Shown piece after piece: positions 7,611 through 18,552 of a stretch of DNA of 64,000 nucleotides (within the stretch, counting starts at the first letter, position 1; each line of letters opens with the position of its first letter). The stretch comes from Butyrivibrio sp. GTDB taxonomy: Bacteria; Bacillota; Clostridia; Lachnospirales; Lachnospiraceae. The translations under genes and the position numbers were made by a program. The notes beneath the pieces were generated by a model. That model was not told the DNA's origin and made no database searches. It saw only the letters and a program-made list of their open reading frames with translations. The stretch spans positions 50,391 through 114,390 of the forward strand of contig JAMPEU010000009.1 in NCBI GenBank assembly GCA_023664865.1, given 5' to 3'.

Positions 7611-9878
7611 CTACATTAACTCTTTGATTCTTTCAGACAGGCCGCTGTAACGCCTGTTCTGGTAATTATTGTCAATCATTTCCTGCAGCGTCTCGCTGCT
7701 CCCTAAAATAGTAACGCAGTTTCGCGCCCTTGTAACTCCCGTATACAGCAAATTCCTGTTAAACAACATTCTCGGACCGGAAAGCAGCGGCATAATGACC
7801 GCCGGATATTCACTGCCCTGAGATTTGTGTATGGTGATTGCATATGCGTGTTCAATCTCATCCAACTGGGCAAACTGATAAGTCACCCTTTTGTGTTCAT
7901 CATATTCCACGACTACACTGTGAGTATATTCATTAATCTCCACAATCATGCCAATATCGCCGTTAAAGACTCCCATCCCCTTATCAATAGGTATTCCGTA
8001 GCTGCTCACCACTTCCCATTCCAGCTGATAATTGTTTTTTATCTGCATTACTTTATCTTTTTCCCTATACAGAATATCTCCATTCAAATACTCATTTTTC
8101 TTATCAGACGGCGGATTCAAGTATCTTTGCAAAATACCGTTCAATGTCTCCACTCCGAGTTTTCCCTTGCGCATGGGCGTAAGCACCTGAATGTCATACG
8201 GCTGCGCTCCGACATAAGGCGGCAGTTTCTCAAGGATAAGCTGTATCATATGCTTATATATTACGTTTACATCATTTCGCTTCAGGAAGAAGAAGTCCCG
8301 GCTTTTATTGTCCAACGGAATATGTTCTCCTGCGTTGATGCGGTGCGCATTCAAAACGATATCGCTTTCCTTTGCCTGCCTGAATATTTTCTCCAAGAAT
8401 ACTACGGAAAAATATCCGCTCCCCAGTAAGTCCTGAAGAACCTGTCCCGGTCCAACCGATGGGAGCTGGTTTACATCCCCCACCATTATAAGGCGCGTCC
8501 CGACTGCCACTGCCCTTAACAGGGATTGAAAAAGAAAAATATCCACCATTGACATCTCGTCTATTATAATAACGTCCGCCTCAAGCGGATTTTCTTCATT
8601 TTTTTCAAAACGCGCCAGGCTGCGTCCTTCCGTGACCGCTCCGCTCAATTCCAACATTCTGTGTATGGTTCTGGCCTCATATCCGGTAGTTTCAGTCATT
8701 CTCTTAGCCGCTCTGCCTGTCGGCGCTGCCAGAAAGATATCCATTCCCTCCGAGAGAAAAAAGCGGATAATCATATTGATAGTAGTCGTTTTACCCGTAC
8801 CCGGCCCCCCGGACAATATCATAACGCCGTTGTTTACGCTCTCATAGACAGCTTTCTTTTGAAGTTCGTCTAACTCTATATTAAGTTCCTTTTCAAGCGC
8901 GGTTATTTTCTCTATCACTTTCTTCTCTTTATGTCCCGCGCCTTCTTCATCATGTACGGATATATTCAAATCATGCAGCATTTTTGCGCAGTTAAGTTCC
9001 GCATAATAGTAGGACGCTGCATATATTTTTTTATCAGTTTCGTTTTTGTCCGGCATTTTTATTACTACTTTTTTATCCATTGCCAGATTTTGAAGCTGCG
9101 GCTCCATAACGCCAGATTCCAATTCCAGCAATTCTCCGGCTTTACTTAGCAGAATGCTTGCCGGCAGATAACAGTTGCCCTCCGCGCCCGCCTGTGACAA
9201 TACATAGAGCAGCCCGCTCCTAATGCGGTAATCTGAATCGATATGAATGCCTATTCTTGACGCAATCCCATCCGCAGTCTTAAATCCGATACCGTCAATG
9301 TCTTCCGCCAGCTGATACGGATTTTCCCTCATAATGCCGTACAGATTCATGCCATATGTTTCGTAGATGCGAATCGCCAGCACTCCTGAGATTCCGTATT
9401 TCTGTAGGAAAGTCATTGCCTCTCTGGCATCCCTTTTCTCGTATACCTGTGCCGCTATTTCCTGAGCCTTGCGCTCACTTATTCCCTTGACCTCGGCAAG
9501 CCGTTCCGGTTCTTCTTCTATAATCCTGAATGTATCAGCTCCAAACTTTTTAACAATTCTCGCTGCCAAAGCCTCTCCTACGCCTTTAACCGCACCGGAA
9601 CCCAAATACCGCTCCATGCTCACGGCATCATCAGGCTCTACATATCTATAGCTTTCAACCTTGAATTGTTCGCCATACACAGGATGCGCCATATATCCGC
9701 CTTCCGCTTCTATGGTGTCTCCTTGTCCTATTGTCTGGAATCCGCCGACGCAGGTTACACTCGTTCCCTCAACAATCAGTTCAAAAACTGTGTATCCGTT
9801 GTCCGTATTCCGGTATATTATATGCTCAATATATCCCCGTATTTTTTCCATATGCCGTCTACCGGTCTTACCGGACAT
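7611..9878 (-). CDS. recD2: RecD2-type 5'-3' DNA helicase
   Basis: A 755-residue SF1B helicase. Helix-hairpin-helix repeats lie in the first 200 residues (for example GVGEALAARIVKKFG). Walker A is SGGPGTGKTTT at about residue 357, Walker B/motif II is VIIIDEMSMVD, and the C-terminal motif is AITIHKSQGSEYPAV. RecD2 works without RecBC in replication repair. ATG at 9878 follows AAGGAAG closely; a second ATG 27 nt downstream (MEKIRGYIEH) is also plausible and begins at the usual conserved N-terminus. It is the first gene of a run of closely spaced genes that continues to ptsH. Confidence 0.95.
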   Translation of the reverse strand: MSGKTGRRHMEKIRGYIEHIIYRNTDNGYTVFELIVEGTSVTCVGGFQTIGQGDTIEAEGGYMAHPVYGEQFKVESYRYVEPDDAVSMERYLGSGAVKGVGEALAARIVKKFGADTFRIIEEEPERLAEVKGISERKAQEIAAQVYEKRDAREAMTFLQKYGISGVLAIRIYETYGMNLYGIMRENPYQLAEDIDGIGFKTADGIASRIGIHIDSDYRIRSGLLYVLSQAGAEGNCYLPASILLSKAGELLELESGVMEPQLQNLAMDKKVVIKMPDKNETDKKIYAASYYYAELNCAKMLHDLNISVHDEEGAGHKEKKVIEKITALEKELNIELDELQKKAVYESVNNGVMILSGGPGTGKTTTINMIIRFFLSEGMDIFLAAPTGRAAKRMTETTGYEARTIHRMLELSGAVTEGRSLARFEKNEENPLEADVIIIDEMSMVDIFLFQSLLRAVAVGTRLIMVGDVNQLPSVGPGQVLQDLLGSGYFSVVFLEKIFRQAKESDIVLNAHRINAGEHIPLDNKSRDFFFLKRNDVNVIYKHMIQLILEKLPPYVGAQPYDIQVLTPMRKGKLGVETLNGILQRYLNPPSDKKNEYLNGDILYREKDKVMQIKNNYQLEWEVVSSYGIPIDKGMGVFNGDIGMIVEINEYTHSVVVEYDEHKRVTYQFAQLDEIEHAYAITIHKSQGSEYPAVIMPLLSGPRMLFNRNLLYTGVTRARNCVTILGSSETLQEMIDNNYQNRRYSGLSERIKELM

Positions 9879-9923
9879 CTTCCTTAGAGTATGCTTTTAT
9901 TTTATCATACCTTTTCATAATAT

Positions 9924-9952
9924 GCAAACAAGCTGCCTTTTATGGCAGCCTG
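9924..9952 (-). terminator. Probable terminator after the rod-binding protein gene
   Basis: A hairpin (GCTGCC/GGCAGC with flanking pairs, loop ATAAAA) lies 20-45 nt past the flgJ-like stop. On the minus strand it is followed by TTGTTTGC, a modest T tract. It separates the flagellar operon from recD2. Confidence 0.55.
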
Positions 9953-9969
9953 TCGTAGAAAAAATTTTA

Positions 9970-10365
9970 TTAGTCATTTGCCGCTTTCAAATCAGCGGGC
10001 GTAATCGGATTAATATTCCGTTTCATCTGTTCATACAACATCTGCGAAAGCGAATTAGCCCCTCCTTCTTCGGAGGTTATCTGCTTGGCAATCTCCTGAA
10101 ATGCAGTTTCCTTAAAGTAATCGGTCATGTTGCTCGCATATCCGTCTTCCTCGTCATCATCACCAAATACTTTCGTAGTTTTCTCCATTCCCTTGATAAC
10201 CTGCTCCCACAGATATGCTTCAAACTGCTTACAGGCTTCCAGAAGCTCTTCGTCTTCTGCGTCTTCATCCGCAGCCCTATTCAGTTTATTCTCAAGTTCC
10301 TTAGTTGACGCCTTGTTAGCCTCTTCCAAGTAATTAGTATAGTTCGATATTCCGCCGATATCCAT
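9970..10365 (-). CDS. FlgJ-type flagellar rod-binding protein
   Basis: 131 residues covering only the rod-binding domain of FlgJ, without the muramidase domain found in gammaproteobacteria, as is normal in Clostridia. Key features are the ACKQFEAYLWEQVIKGM helix, an acidic linker DDDEED, and the C-terminal LSQMLYEQMKRN motif. It should cap or chaperone rod assembly across the wall. It lies 59 nt downstream of flhP in the mbl-flhO-flhP operon and has a GGAGG site. Confidence 0.85.
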   Translation of the reverse strand: MDIGGISNYTNYLEEANKASTKELENKLNRAADEDAEDEELLEACKQFEAYLWEQVIKGMEKTTKVFGDDDEEDGYASNMTDYFKETAFQEIAKQITSEEGGANSLSQMLYEQMKRNINPITPADLKAAND

Positions 10366-10423
10366 AACTTATCATTCCTCCGAAAAAATGTATATAACAT
10401 ATCCTCTTTAAATAATCATATCA

Positions 10424-11242
10424 TTAACGTTTCAGGTTATTAGCCGTATCCATCATAGAGTCCGACGTAGTAATCGCTTTTGAGTTCATCTCATATGCAC
10501 GCTGCGCCACAATAAGATTTACCATCTCGTCCGCCACAGAAACATTTGAACCTTCAAGGTATCCCTGTACGACTTCACTCTTTTTTACATTACCGTTAGT
10601 TTCTTCATTCAGCGGTCCGCCGCTTGCCTCTGTCACCTCAAAGAGCGTATCTCCTACTCTTTCCAAACCTCCGGCATTGTTAAACTGGTATAATCCTATT
10701 TTCATGCCTATAGGCTGTGGATTATTATTTTCATCAGGATAGCACACTTCTCCTGTCTGGTCTACAAATATTTGGCTTGCTACATAATTACGGTTCAAAG
10801 TTATATCCCTTCCCGTAGTGGTGAGTACCGGAAGCCCATCTTGGTTAGTCAGGACAAGACCGCCGTTAGACGCCATCGACCATGTGAAATCGCCATTTCT
10901 CGTATAATATGTATTTCCGTCTTCTCCCCTTACCGCAAAGAAACCTTCGCCGGCAATTGCAAACGCCGTATCGCTTTGCGACTCCAACAGGCTCCCCTGT
11001 GTGAAAATATTGTTGATGGAAGATGTACGCACACCAAGCCCTACCTGCGAGGTTGTCGGTTTGGGATCTCCGTTAGCCGTAGTCGTCTTAGTCTGCAATG
11101 TCTGATAAAGCAGCGATTTAAACTGTGCATTCTGTGCCTTATATCCTGCCGAATTGACGTTTGCAAGATTATTTGCAATAGTATCCACATTCGTCTGCTG
11201 CGCATTCATACCTGTTGCCGCCGTCCATAAACTTCTAACCAT
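10424..11242 (-). CDS. flhP: Flagellar hook-basal body (distal rod) protein, FlgG/FlhP family
   Basis: 272 residues with both family signatures: the N-terminal ANNLANVNSAGYKAQ and the C-terminal heptad-rich QRAYEMNSKAITTSDSMM helix that packs in the rod and hook. The central region is Asn/Gly-rich. It probably forms part of the distal rod. Position immediately after flhO and mbl mirrors B. subtilis mbl-flhO-flhP, which is why FlhP is preferred over FlgG. Confidence 0.9.
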   Translation of the reverse strand: MVRSLWTAATGMNAQQTNVDTIANNLANVNSAGYKAQNAQFKSLLYQTLQTKTTTANGDPKPTTSQVGLGVRTSSINNIFTQGSLLESQSDTAFAIAGEGFFAVRGEDGNTYYTRNGDFTWSMASNGGLVLTNQDGLPVLTTTGRDITLNRNYVASQIFVDQTGEVCYPDENNNPQPIGMKIGLYQFNNAGGLERVGDTLFEVTEASGGPLNEETNGNVKKSEVVQGYLEGSNVSVADEMVNLIVAQRAYEMNSKAITTSDSMMDTANNLKR

Positions 11243-11286
11243 TTCCCTTACCTTCCTTTTCTCACCAATATCCGTTTAATTTATAT

Positions 11287-12063
11287 CTATACTCTTCCTG
11301 TCTGATTTACCGCATCTTCCAGCGTACTGTCATATGTAGTAATTACTTTCTGATTAGCCTCGTACTGCCTCTGTATGGTAATCATATTCACCATTTCCGT
11401 TACAACCGACATATTGGACATTTCCAGATATCCTGAATAAACTTCTGCAGCCGCAGGCACTATTCGCGCGCCGTCTACCGGCTGGAAATAGTTCTCTCCA
11501 TAGCGTTCCAGATAATTATAGTCTGCAAAATCGGTTATCCCGATTGTGCTTACATAAGCATCGTTCTGATAAATCTCGCCCATCCTGTTAATGGTCACAG
11601 GCTGATTAGGGTCAAGCCTTATATGCCTTCCGCCGTTTGCCAATACAAAATCGCCGTCCTGAGTTACGAGTTCTCCACGTGCCGTCATGGTAAAATTACC
11701 ATCACGGGTATATTTCGTTGAAGTCTCTCCCGCCTTATTTGTAAACTCTATCGTAAAGAAACCGTTTTCTGACAATGCCAAGTCTAACGAATTGCCGGTC
11801 TCCTTAAAAGGTCCTCCGGAATAATCCACATAATTTTCACCGACTTTAACGCCTAACGACATAGTTCCAATCCGGTTAGGAAGATTGGGAGTCTCTGACG
11901 TATCTTTCAGCTTATATGCCAGCACCCTGTCAAAGGCCTGACTTGTGGCGCCTTCTTTCTTAAAGCCGTTAGTCGTAGCATTCGCCAGATTATTCGTCAT
12001 GGTGTCCATTCTGTGTTGTTCGTTAATCATGCCGGTATAGGCTGTATATAAACCCTTAAGCAT
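11287..12063 (-). CDS. flhO: Flagellar hook-basal body protein, FlgF/FlhO family
   Basis: 258 residues with the rod-protein N-terminal motif TNNLANATTNGFKKEG and the C-terminal helix QRQYEANQKVITTYDS. It is a paralogue of the next gene and likely a proximal rod component exported by the flagellar type III system. It starts 30 nt after mbl, and AAAGGAAG precedes ATG 12063. FlgF and FlhO are not distinguishable without a tree; synteny supports FlhO. Confidence 0.9.
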   Translation of the reverse strand: MLKGLYTAYTGMINEQHRMDTMTNNLANATTNGFKKEGATSQAFDRVLAYKLKDTSETPNLPNRIGTMSLGVKVGENYVDYSGGPFKETGNSLDLALSENGFFTIEFTNKAGETSTKYTRDGNFTMTARGELVTQDGDFVLANGGRHIRLDPNQPVTINRMGEIYQNDAYVSTIGITDFADYNYLERYGENYFQPVDGARIVPAAAEVYSGYLEMSNMSVVTEMVNMITIQRQYEANQKVITTYDSTLEDAVNQTGRV

Positions 12064-12093
12064 CTTGTTTTCTTCCTTTCATATCTTATGAAA

Positions 12094-13086
12094 TCAATCT
12101 TCTCTATATCCTGCAAGAAATTCTACGTATTTGCCGGTTCCTATCGCTACCGCAGTCATCGGATCTTCCGCGGTCATGGTGTTAATTCCCGTCTTCTCTG
12201 CAATCAAATCCTCAAGTCCGCGCAGCAGGCTTCCGCCGCCCGTCAGCACAATGCCCCTGTCCGCAATATCCGCCGCAAGCTCCGGCGGCGTCTTTTCCAA
12301 CACGCTGTGAATAGTTTCGACTATCTGTACTGTCGTCTCATGCAGCGCCTCTTCCGTTTCCTCTGAAGAAACCTTGACTGTTCTCGGAAGCCCTGTTACA
12401 AGGTTACGGCCTCTGACGTCCATATAGTCTAATTCAGGCCTCTTAAAAGCAGTTCCTATCTTTATCTTCAAATCCTCAGCTGTTCTTTCACCAATTAACA
12501 GATTGTGTTTCTTACGCATGTAACGCACTATCGCCTCGTCAAAATCGTCTCCGGCAATCTTAATAGATGCGCTGACAACCGTGCCGCCTAGGGAAATAAC
12601 GGCTATATCCGATGTACCGCCGCCGATATCCACTATCATATTCCCGCAGGGTTTGGAAATATCGATTCCTGCACCAATAGCCGCTGCAATAGGCTCTTCT
12701 ATAATTGAAACTTCTCTGGCTCCCGCCATATAAGTTGCATCTTCTACCGCTTTCTTCTCTACCTCGGTAACGCCGCTGGGTACACACACGGCGATGCGGG
12801 GCTTCCTAAAGGTCTTCTTACCAAGCGCTTTCTGAATAAAATATTTCATCATTTTCTCAGTAACGCGATAATCGGAAATAACGCCCTGACGAAGCGGCCT
12901 TACCGCTACGATATTCCCCGGCGTCCTTCCAAGCATCAGCCTTGCGTCTTCACCGATTGCTTTGATTTTATTTGTATCCCTGTCAAAAGCCACCACGGAA
13001 GGTTCTTTTAACACAACCCCTTTGCCCCTGATGTATACTAAAATGCTCGCTGTCCCTAAATCAATCCCTATATCTGTATACTGCAT
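12094..13086 (-). CDS. mbl: MreB-like actin homologue Mbl
   Basis: 330-residue bacterial actin that organises lateral wall synthesis. The nucleotide-binding motifs are intact: phosphate-1 IGIDLGTASILVY at the N-terminus and phosphate-2 VDIGGGTSDIAVISLGG around residue 160. ATG at 13086 (MQYTDIG) with AAAGGGG upstream is chosen; an extension to 13197 would add a 37-residue unrelated leader. The downstream flhO-flhP pair identifies it as the Mbl branch and not MreB, since mreCD are absent. Confidence 0.92.
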   Translation of the reverse strand: MQYTDIGIDLGTASILVYIRGKGVVLKEPSVVAFDRDTNKIKAIGEDARLMLGRTPGNIVAVRPLRQGVISDYRVTEKMMKYFIQKALGKKTFRKPRIAVCVPSGVTEVEKKAVEDATYMAGAREVSIIEEPIAAAIGAGIDISKPCGNMIVDIGGGTSDIAVISLGGTVVSASIKIAGDDFDEAIVRYMRKKHNLLIGERTAEDLKIKIGTAFKRPELDYMDVRGRNLVTGLPRTVKVSSEETEEALHETTVQIVETIHSVLEKTPPELAADIADRGIVLTGGGSLLRGLEDLIAEKTGINTMTAEDPMTAVAIGTGKYVEFLAGYRED

Positions 13087-13123
13087 TTTTATATCCCCTT
13101 TCTTTCCGTATACGCTGTATCTA

Positions 13124-13151
13124 TAATTACATAATCTCCAATTGCTGCCAA
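13124..13151 (-). promoter_or_regulatory. Candidate promoter for the mbl-flagellar operon
   Basis: On the minus strand, TTGGCA (13146-13151) is separated by 16 nt from TAATTA (13124-13129), with a TG dinucleotide just before the -10, about 40 nt ahead of the mbl ATG. The match to sigma-A is moderate. Confidence 0.4.
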
Positions 13152-13268
13152 AGTAAACATTTTGCCGTCCAAATGAAAATAAAGACACGAATAGCAATAT
13201 ACATTATAACCTAAAGAAAGAGTTTTTCAAAGGGCTTTCATAAAATTTTTTATTTTTTAAAAAATTTT

Positions 13269-13319
13269 AAAAAAAGATGCCAAAACCAGAACGATTCCGT
13301 CCGTTCTGATATCAGCATC
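13269..13319 (-). terminator. Intrinsic terminator of uvrA
   Basis: A composite stem: the outer GATGC/GCATC (13315-13319 with 13276-13280) encloses an inner CAGAACG/CGTTCTG hairpin. Seven T residues follow on the minus strand. It lies 80-130 nt past the uvrA stop. Confidence 0.8.
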
Positions 13320-13398
13320 CATGCTATTACTTTTATCGGCGCAAGTATCAGTTTACTTAACCCCTTATTTCTAAAAATTTAAGTCAATTTATGCCAGC

Positions 13399-16260
13399 TT
13401 ACTTCGTTTCTGCCCTATCCAGCATCTTCTTTACATATATGCCGGTATATGAATCGGGATTTTTCGCTATCTGTTCCGGCGTGCCTTCTGCAATTACCGT
13501 TCCCCCGCCGTCTCCGCCTTCGGGGCCTAAATCGATAATATAGTCGGCGGTCTTGATGACATCGAGGTTATGCTCGATTACTACCACAGTGTTGCCGCCA
13601 TCCGCCAGCTTGTGCAGAATATCCACCAGCTTATGAACATCTGCAAAATGCAGTCCCGTCGTCGGCTCATCAAGGATATAGATGGTTTTGCCCGTACTGC
13701 GCCTGCTAAGTTCCGTTGCCAACTTAATACGCTGCGCTTCGCCTCCGGACAACGTAGTGGAAGGCTGTCCAAGTTTCACATAAGACAAACCCACATCATA
13801 TAAAGTTTCAATTTTCTTCTTGATGGAAGGCACGTTCTCAAAAAACGGCACCGCCTCTTCCACGGTCATGTCCAACACGTCATAGATACTCTTGCCTTTA
13901 TATTTTACTTCCAGCGTCTCCCTATTATATCTCTTGCCGCCGCAAACTTCGCATGGCACATACACGTCAGGAAGAAAGTGCATTTCTATTTTGATGATTC
14001 CGTCTCCACTGCACGCTTCGCATCTTCCTCCTTTTACGTTGAAGCTGAATCTGCCCTTACCGTATCCTCGCGCTTTGGCATCCATAGTCGAGGCAAACAA
14101 ATCCCTTATCTGGTCAAATACCCCTGTATAAGTCGCCGGATTGGAGCGCGGCGTCCTTCCGATTGGCGACTGGTCAATATTTATGACCTTATCAAGCTGC
14201 TTTATGCCCGTTATATTTTTATGCTTACCCGGTATGGTTCTCGCCCTGTTTAAGTCCCTTGCCAGACGCTTATATAATATTTCGTTTATCAGCGAGCTTT
14301 TGCCGGAGCCGGAAACTCCGGTTACGCAGGTCATTACGCCAAGCGGAATCTTCACGTCTATGCCTTTTAGGTTGTTTTCCGCCGCGCCCTTAATAACAAT
14401 GCTTCCTGTGGGTTTTCTTCTCGCCGCAGGTACCGGAATCTGTAATTCGCCGCTCAAATACTGCCCCGTTATGGATTCTTTCACATTCATGATATCCTGT
14501 GCCGTTCCTTCCGCCACGACTTCGCCGCCGTGCGAGCCGGCTCCCGGTCCTATATCGACGATGTGATCCGCCGCCAGCATCGTATCCTCATCATGCTCTA
14601 CAACAATCAGGGTATTCCCCATGTCCTTTAAATTCTTAAGCGCCGCTATAAGCTTGTCATTATCACGCTGATGCAGTCCTATGCTCGGCTCGTCAAGAAT
14701 ATAGCAGACTCCGACAAGTCCGGAACCTATCTGCGTCGCCAGCCTGATTCTCTGTGCCTCGCCCCCGGATAAAGATGCCGTCGCCCTTGAAAGTGCAAGA
14801 TATTCCAATCCGACTTCAATAAGAAAACCGACTCTTGCCCTTATTTCTTTCAAAATCTGCCTTCCTATCATCTCCTGCTGCTTAGTCAGATTCATTCCGT
14901 CAATAAATTCATGCAGATTTTTGATGGACATGGAAGTAATCTCATAGATGTTCTTATCGCATACAGTTACCGCAAGCGATTCCTTCTTAAGCCTCATTCC
15001 GTTACATTCGCGGCATGGGGTAATCCGCATAAACGTCTCATATTCCTGTTTGGTTATCTCCGAGGCAGTTTCCCTATATCTGCGCTCGACATTCTTAATC
15101 AGGCCTTCAAACGCCACGGGGTATACGCCCTCTCCGCGCTGTCCTTTATAATGCACGTCTACTTTCCTGCCGTTTGTACCGTGTATGAGCATCTTTTGAA
15201 TAGAGTCGGGCAGTTCTCCAAACGGCGTATCGAGGCTGAATTTATATTCCTTAGCAAGCGCCTGTAAAATCGCATTGGTAAAGCTGCCCTCGCTGCCGCT
15301 GGACTGCCAGCCCATCACGACAATCGCCCCATCTTTTAAGCTTACGCTTTTATCCGGAATCATCAGATCTTCGTCAAATTCCATCTTATACCCCAGGCCA
15401 AAGCACTCCGGACACGCGCCGAACGGATTATTAAAGGAAAAACTTCTCGGCTCAATCTCTCCGATGCTGACACCGCAGTCCGGACAGGAAAAACTCTCGC
15501 TGAAAGTAACAGGTTCACCTCCGATTACATCCAAAAGCATCAGCCCTTCCGATAAACTCAAGACGTTTTCAATCGAATCGGTCAGTCGTCGCTCAATTCC
15601 TTCTTTTACAACCAGTCTGTCTACTATTATTTCAATATTATGCTTTATATTTTTATCAAGCTTAATTTCCTCGGACAGTTCATAAAGATTACCGTCCACC
15701 CTGACTCTGACATAACCGCTTTTCTTAGCTCTCTCAAACACTTTGGCATGTTCACCCTTACGCCCCCTGACAACCGGCGCAAGAAGCTGGATTTTGGTTC
15801 CCTCAGGCATACTAAGAATCTGGTCTACCATCTGGTCTACGCTCTGCTTTTTTATTTCTTTGCCACAGTTAGGGCAGTGCGGTATTCCCACTCTGGCATA
15901 AAGCAGGCGGAAGTAATCATATATCTCCGTAACCGTGCCGACGGTAGAACGCGGGTTTCTGTTAGTGGATTTCTGGTCTATTGAAATCGCGGGAGAAAGC
16001 CCTTCTATTTTCTCTACGTTCGGTTTCTCCATCTGTCCCAAAAACTGTCTCGCATAGGAAGAGAGCGATTCCATATACCTTCTCTGCCCCTCCGCATATA
16101 TGGTGTCAAATGCCAGAGAAGACTTGCCCGAACCTGAAAGCCCTGTAAGAACCACAAACTCATTACGCGGAATGTCCACATTTATATTCTTAAGGTTATG
16201 CTCGCTTGCCCCCCTTATTTTAATATATTCCCTCGGTCGCATCTTTACTGTGTCAGCCAT
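13399..16260 (-). CDS. uvrA: Excinuclease ABC subunit A
   Basis: 953 residues, full length for the damage-recognition ATPase of nucleotide excision repair. Two ABC halves are visible: Walker [16 protein letters not shown] near residue 39 and [15 protein letters not shown] near 650, each followed by an LSGGEAQRI signature. Zinc-finger cysteines ([30 protein letters not shown]) sit between. It starts about 90 nt downstream of uvrB in the usual uvrBA order and ends at a clear terminator. Confidence 0.98.
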   Translation of the reverse strand: MADTVKMRPREYIKIRGASEHNLKNINVDIPRNEFVVLTGLSGSGKSSLAFDTIYAEGQRRYMESLSSYARQFLGQMEKPNVEKIEGLSPAISIDQKSTNRNPRSTVGTVTEIYDYFRLLYARVGIPHCPNCGKEIKKQSVDQMVDQILSMPEGTKIQLLAPVVRGRKGEHAKVFERAKKSGYVRVRVDGNLYELSEEIKLDKNIKHNIEIIVDRLVVKEGIERRLTDSIENVLSLSEGLMLLDVIGGEPVTFSESFSCPDCGVSIGEIEPRSFSFNNPFGACPECFGLGYKMEFDEDLMIPDKSVSLKDGAIVVMGWQSSGSEGSFTNAILQALAKEYKFSLDTPFGELPDSIQKMLIHGTNGRKVDVHYKGQRGEGVYPVAFEGLIKNVERRYRETASEITKQEYETFMRITPCRECNGMRLKKESLAVTVCDKNIYEITSMSIKNLHEFIDGMNLTKQQEMIGRQILKEIRARVGFLIEVGLEYLALSRATASLSGGEAQRIRLATQIGSGLVGVCYILDEPSIGLHQRDNDKLIAALKNLKDMGNTLIVVEHDEDTMLAADHIVDIGPGAGSHGGEVVAEGTAQDIMNVKESITGQYLSGELQIPVPAARRKPTGSIVIKGAAENNLKGIDVKIPLGVMTCVTGVSGSGKSSLINEILYKRLARDLNRARTIPGKHKNITGIKQLDKVINIDQSPIGRTPRSNPATYTGVFDQIRDLFASTMDAKARGYGKGRFSFNVKGGRCEACSGDGIIKIEMHFLPDVYVPCEVCGGKRYNRETLEVKYKGKSIYDVLDMTVEEAVPFFENVPSIKKKIETLYDVGLSYVKLGQPSTTLSGGEAQRIKLATELSRRSTGKTIYILDEPTTGLHFADVHKLVDILHKLADGGNTVVVIEHNLDVIKTADYIIDLGPEGGDGGGTVIAEGTPEQIAKNPDSYTGIYVKKMLDRAETK

Positions 16261-16352
16261 TTTATATTTTGCCCCTTTCTCATATGAATCTCTGTATAAT
16301 TATGAAACTTTAATTTACTATCAAAAATTTAACAAGTTCCTTATGGCTCTTT

Positions 16353-18338
16353 TTATTTCTCCATATCACGCTGAATTTTCTTAAGTTCTACCATCTTATC
16401 GCGCAGTTGTGCCGCAGCCTCAAAGTTTAAGTCCGCAGCGGCTTTCTTCATCTTTTTCTCTACATCTTTAATAAGCTTCTCAAGTTCCTGACGGCTCATG
16501 GACTCAGGATCTTTTTCAAATTTGATATCTTCTTTATCTATTACCTTAGAGATACTAATCAAATCCCGCACCGCTTTCCTGATTGACTGCGGCGTTATAC
16601 CATGCTCCTCATTAAACTTCTGCTGGGTTTCACGTCTTCTGTTAGTCTCCGTTATGGCGGCGTTCATCGACTCTGTTATCTGGTCGGCGTACATTATAAC
16701 ATGCCCATCAACATTTCTTGCCGCACGCCCTATTGTCTGTATCAATGAAGTTTCTGAACGCAGGAAACCCTCTTTATCTGCGTCCAGAATCGCCACCAGA
16801 GAAATCTCCGGAATATCCAGACCTTCCCTCAGAAGATTGATTCCAACAAGTACATCAAATACATTGAGCCGCATATCACGAATAATCTCTGCACGCTCTA
16901 ACGCATCAATATCAGAATGCAGATATTTCACGCGTATCCCGACGTCGTTCATATAATCCGTTAAGTCTTCCGCCATGCGCTTCGTCAATGTAGTTACCAA
17001 GACTTTATTCTTCTTTTCTACTTCCTTATTAATCTCCGTAACCAAATCATCAATCTGCCCTTCTACAGGCCTTACCTCCACCTGTGGATCAAGCAGCCCC
17101 GTAGGCCTGATAATCTGTTCCGTACGCATAAGCTCATGCGCCGCCTCATAGTCCGACGGAGTCGCCGACACAAACATCATCTGATCGATATGCTGCTCAA
17201 ACTCATCAAAGTTGAGCGGTCTGTTATCCAATGCGGACGGCAGGCGGAAACCATAGTCAACCAGAGTCGTCTTTCTTGCCCTGTCCCCCGAATACATACC
17301 GCGTATCTGCGGAATAGTCATATGCGACTCGTCTATAATAATCAGATAGTCGTCTTTAAAATAGTCCATCAAGGTAAACGGCGTCGCGCCCGGCGGCATA
17401 CCGTTAAGATGTCTTGAATAGTTCTCAATCCCCGAACAAAATCCGGTTTCGCGCAGCATCTCAACGTCAAAATTCGTGCGCTCCGCAATTCGCTGCGCCT
17501 CAAGCAGCTTGTCCTCTCCCTTAAAATATTTTACGCGCTCTTCCATTTCTTTTTCAATATTTTTACACGCCTCGTTAATTTTCTCCTGCGGAACTACATA
17601 ATGTGAAGCCGGAAAGATGGCAATATGCTCCAATGTCGCATGAACCTGCCCTGTAAGCGGATCAGTCTGTGCGATTCGATCTATCTCATCTCCGAAAAAT
17701 TCAATCCTTATCAGATAATCGCCGCCCTGCGCCGGATATACCTCCAGCACATCTCCGCGTACACGGAAACAGCCGCGGTCCACATCCATATCATTCCTGT
17801 CATATTGTATATCTATAAGTTCTTTTATTACCTGGTCCCTGTCTTTCGTCATACCCGGACGCAGGGATACAATCATTTCCTCATAATCATCGGGGCTTCC
17901 CAGACCGTATATGCACGAAACGCTTGCTACCACAACTACGTCTCTTCGCTCCGCCAGCGATGCAGTTGCGGACAGCCTTAATTTATCGATTTCGTCATTT
18001 ATTGAAGAGTCCTTGGCTATATAAGTATCCGTGGAAGGAACATATGCTTCCGGCTGGTAGTAATCATAGTAGGAGACAAAATACTCTACAGCATTTTCAG
18101 GAAAAAATTCTCTAAACTCACTATAAAGCTGAGCCGCCAGAGTCTTATTATGAGCTATTACCAGAGTCGGCTTATTTAACGCCTGAATCACATTCGCCAT
18201 CGTAAATGTCTTACCGGAACCCGTAACGCCAAGAAGCGTCTGAAACTGGTTGCCTTCTTTAAAGCCTTTCACCAGTTCCGCGATTGCCTGCGGCTGGTCG
18301 CCTGTGGGCTGATATTCACTATGAAGTCTAAATTCCAT
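16353..18338 (-). CDS. uvrB: Excinuclease ABC subunit B
   Basis: 661-residue helicase-like damage-verification subunit. Motifs seen are Walker [15 protein letters not shown], the beta-hairpin region [17 protein letters not shown], the DESH box, helicase motif [11 protein letters not shown], and the C-terminal UVR domain that contacts UvrC. ATG at 18338 ([10 protein letters not shown]) has AAGGAGG 13 nt upstream and matches the conserved family start; the ATG at 18377 would precede that ribosome site. Confidence 0.98.
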   Translation of the reverse strand: MEFRLHSEYQPTGDQPQAIAELVKGFKEGNQFQTLLGVTGSGKTFTMANVIQALNKPTLVIAHNKTLAAQLYSEFREFFPENAVEYFVSYYDYYQPEAYVPSTDTYIAKDSSINDEIDKLRLSATASLAERRDVVVVASVSCIYGLGSPDDYEEMIVSLRPGMTKDRDQVIKELIDIQYDRNDMDVDRGCFRVRGDVLEVYPAQGGDYLIRIEFFGDEIDRIAQTDPLTGQVHATLEHIAIFPASHYVVPQEKINEACKNIEKEMEERVKYFKGEDKLLEAQRIAERTNFDVEMLRETGFCSGIENYSRHLNGMPPGATPFTLMDYFKDDYLIIIDESHMTIPQIRGMYSGDRARKTTLVDYGFRLPSALDNRPLNFDEFEQHIDQMMFVSATPSDYEAAHELMRTEQIIRPTGLLDPQVEVRPVEGQIDDLVTEINKEVEKKNKVLVTTLTKRMAEDLTDYMNDVGIRVKYLHSDIDALERAEIIRDMRLNVFDVLVGINLLREGLDIPEISLVAILDADKEGFLRSETSLIQTIGRAARNVDGHVIMYADQITESMNAAITETNRRRETQQKFNEEHGITPQSIRKAVRDLISISKVIDKEDIKFEKDPESMSRQELEKLIKDVEKKMKKAAADLNFEAAAQLRDKMVELKKIQRDMEK

Positions 18339-18489
18339 TGGAGAAAAGCACCTCCTTAAATAAGCATTACCTATCATATCACAAATTTATATATTTGTAC
18401 AGACTTATGCAAACATTTGTTCTATTTTATTACATGTCCATTTCTATTGCGTACCCACATTCTGCCAATGCGCCGTATTATGCGCCAAT

Positions 18490-18522
18490 ATAAAGAGAGC
18501 GCCCGATACAGGCACGCTCCCC
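18490..18522 (-). terminator. Probable terminator after the S41 protease gene
   Basis: A GC-rich imperfect hairpin (GGAGCGTGCC...GGGCGCTC on the minus strand) is followed by TCTCTTTATATT, about 30-60 nt past the protease stop. The remainder of the 18339-18552 gap is the uvrB promoter region, where I see no other feature. Confidence 0.55.
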
Positions 18523-18552
18523 CGATAATCCATATTCAATTCCATATTTTTA

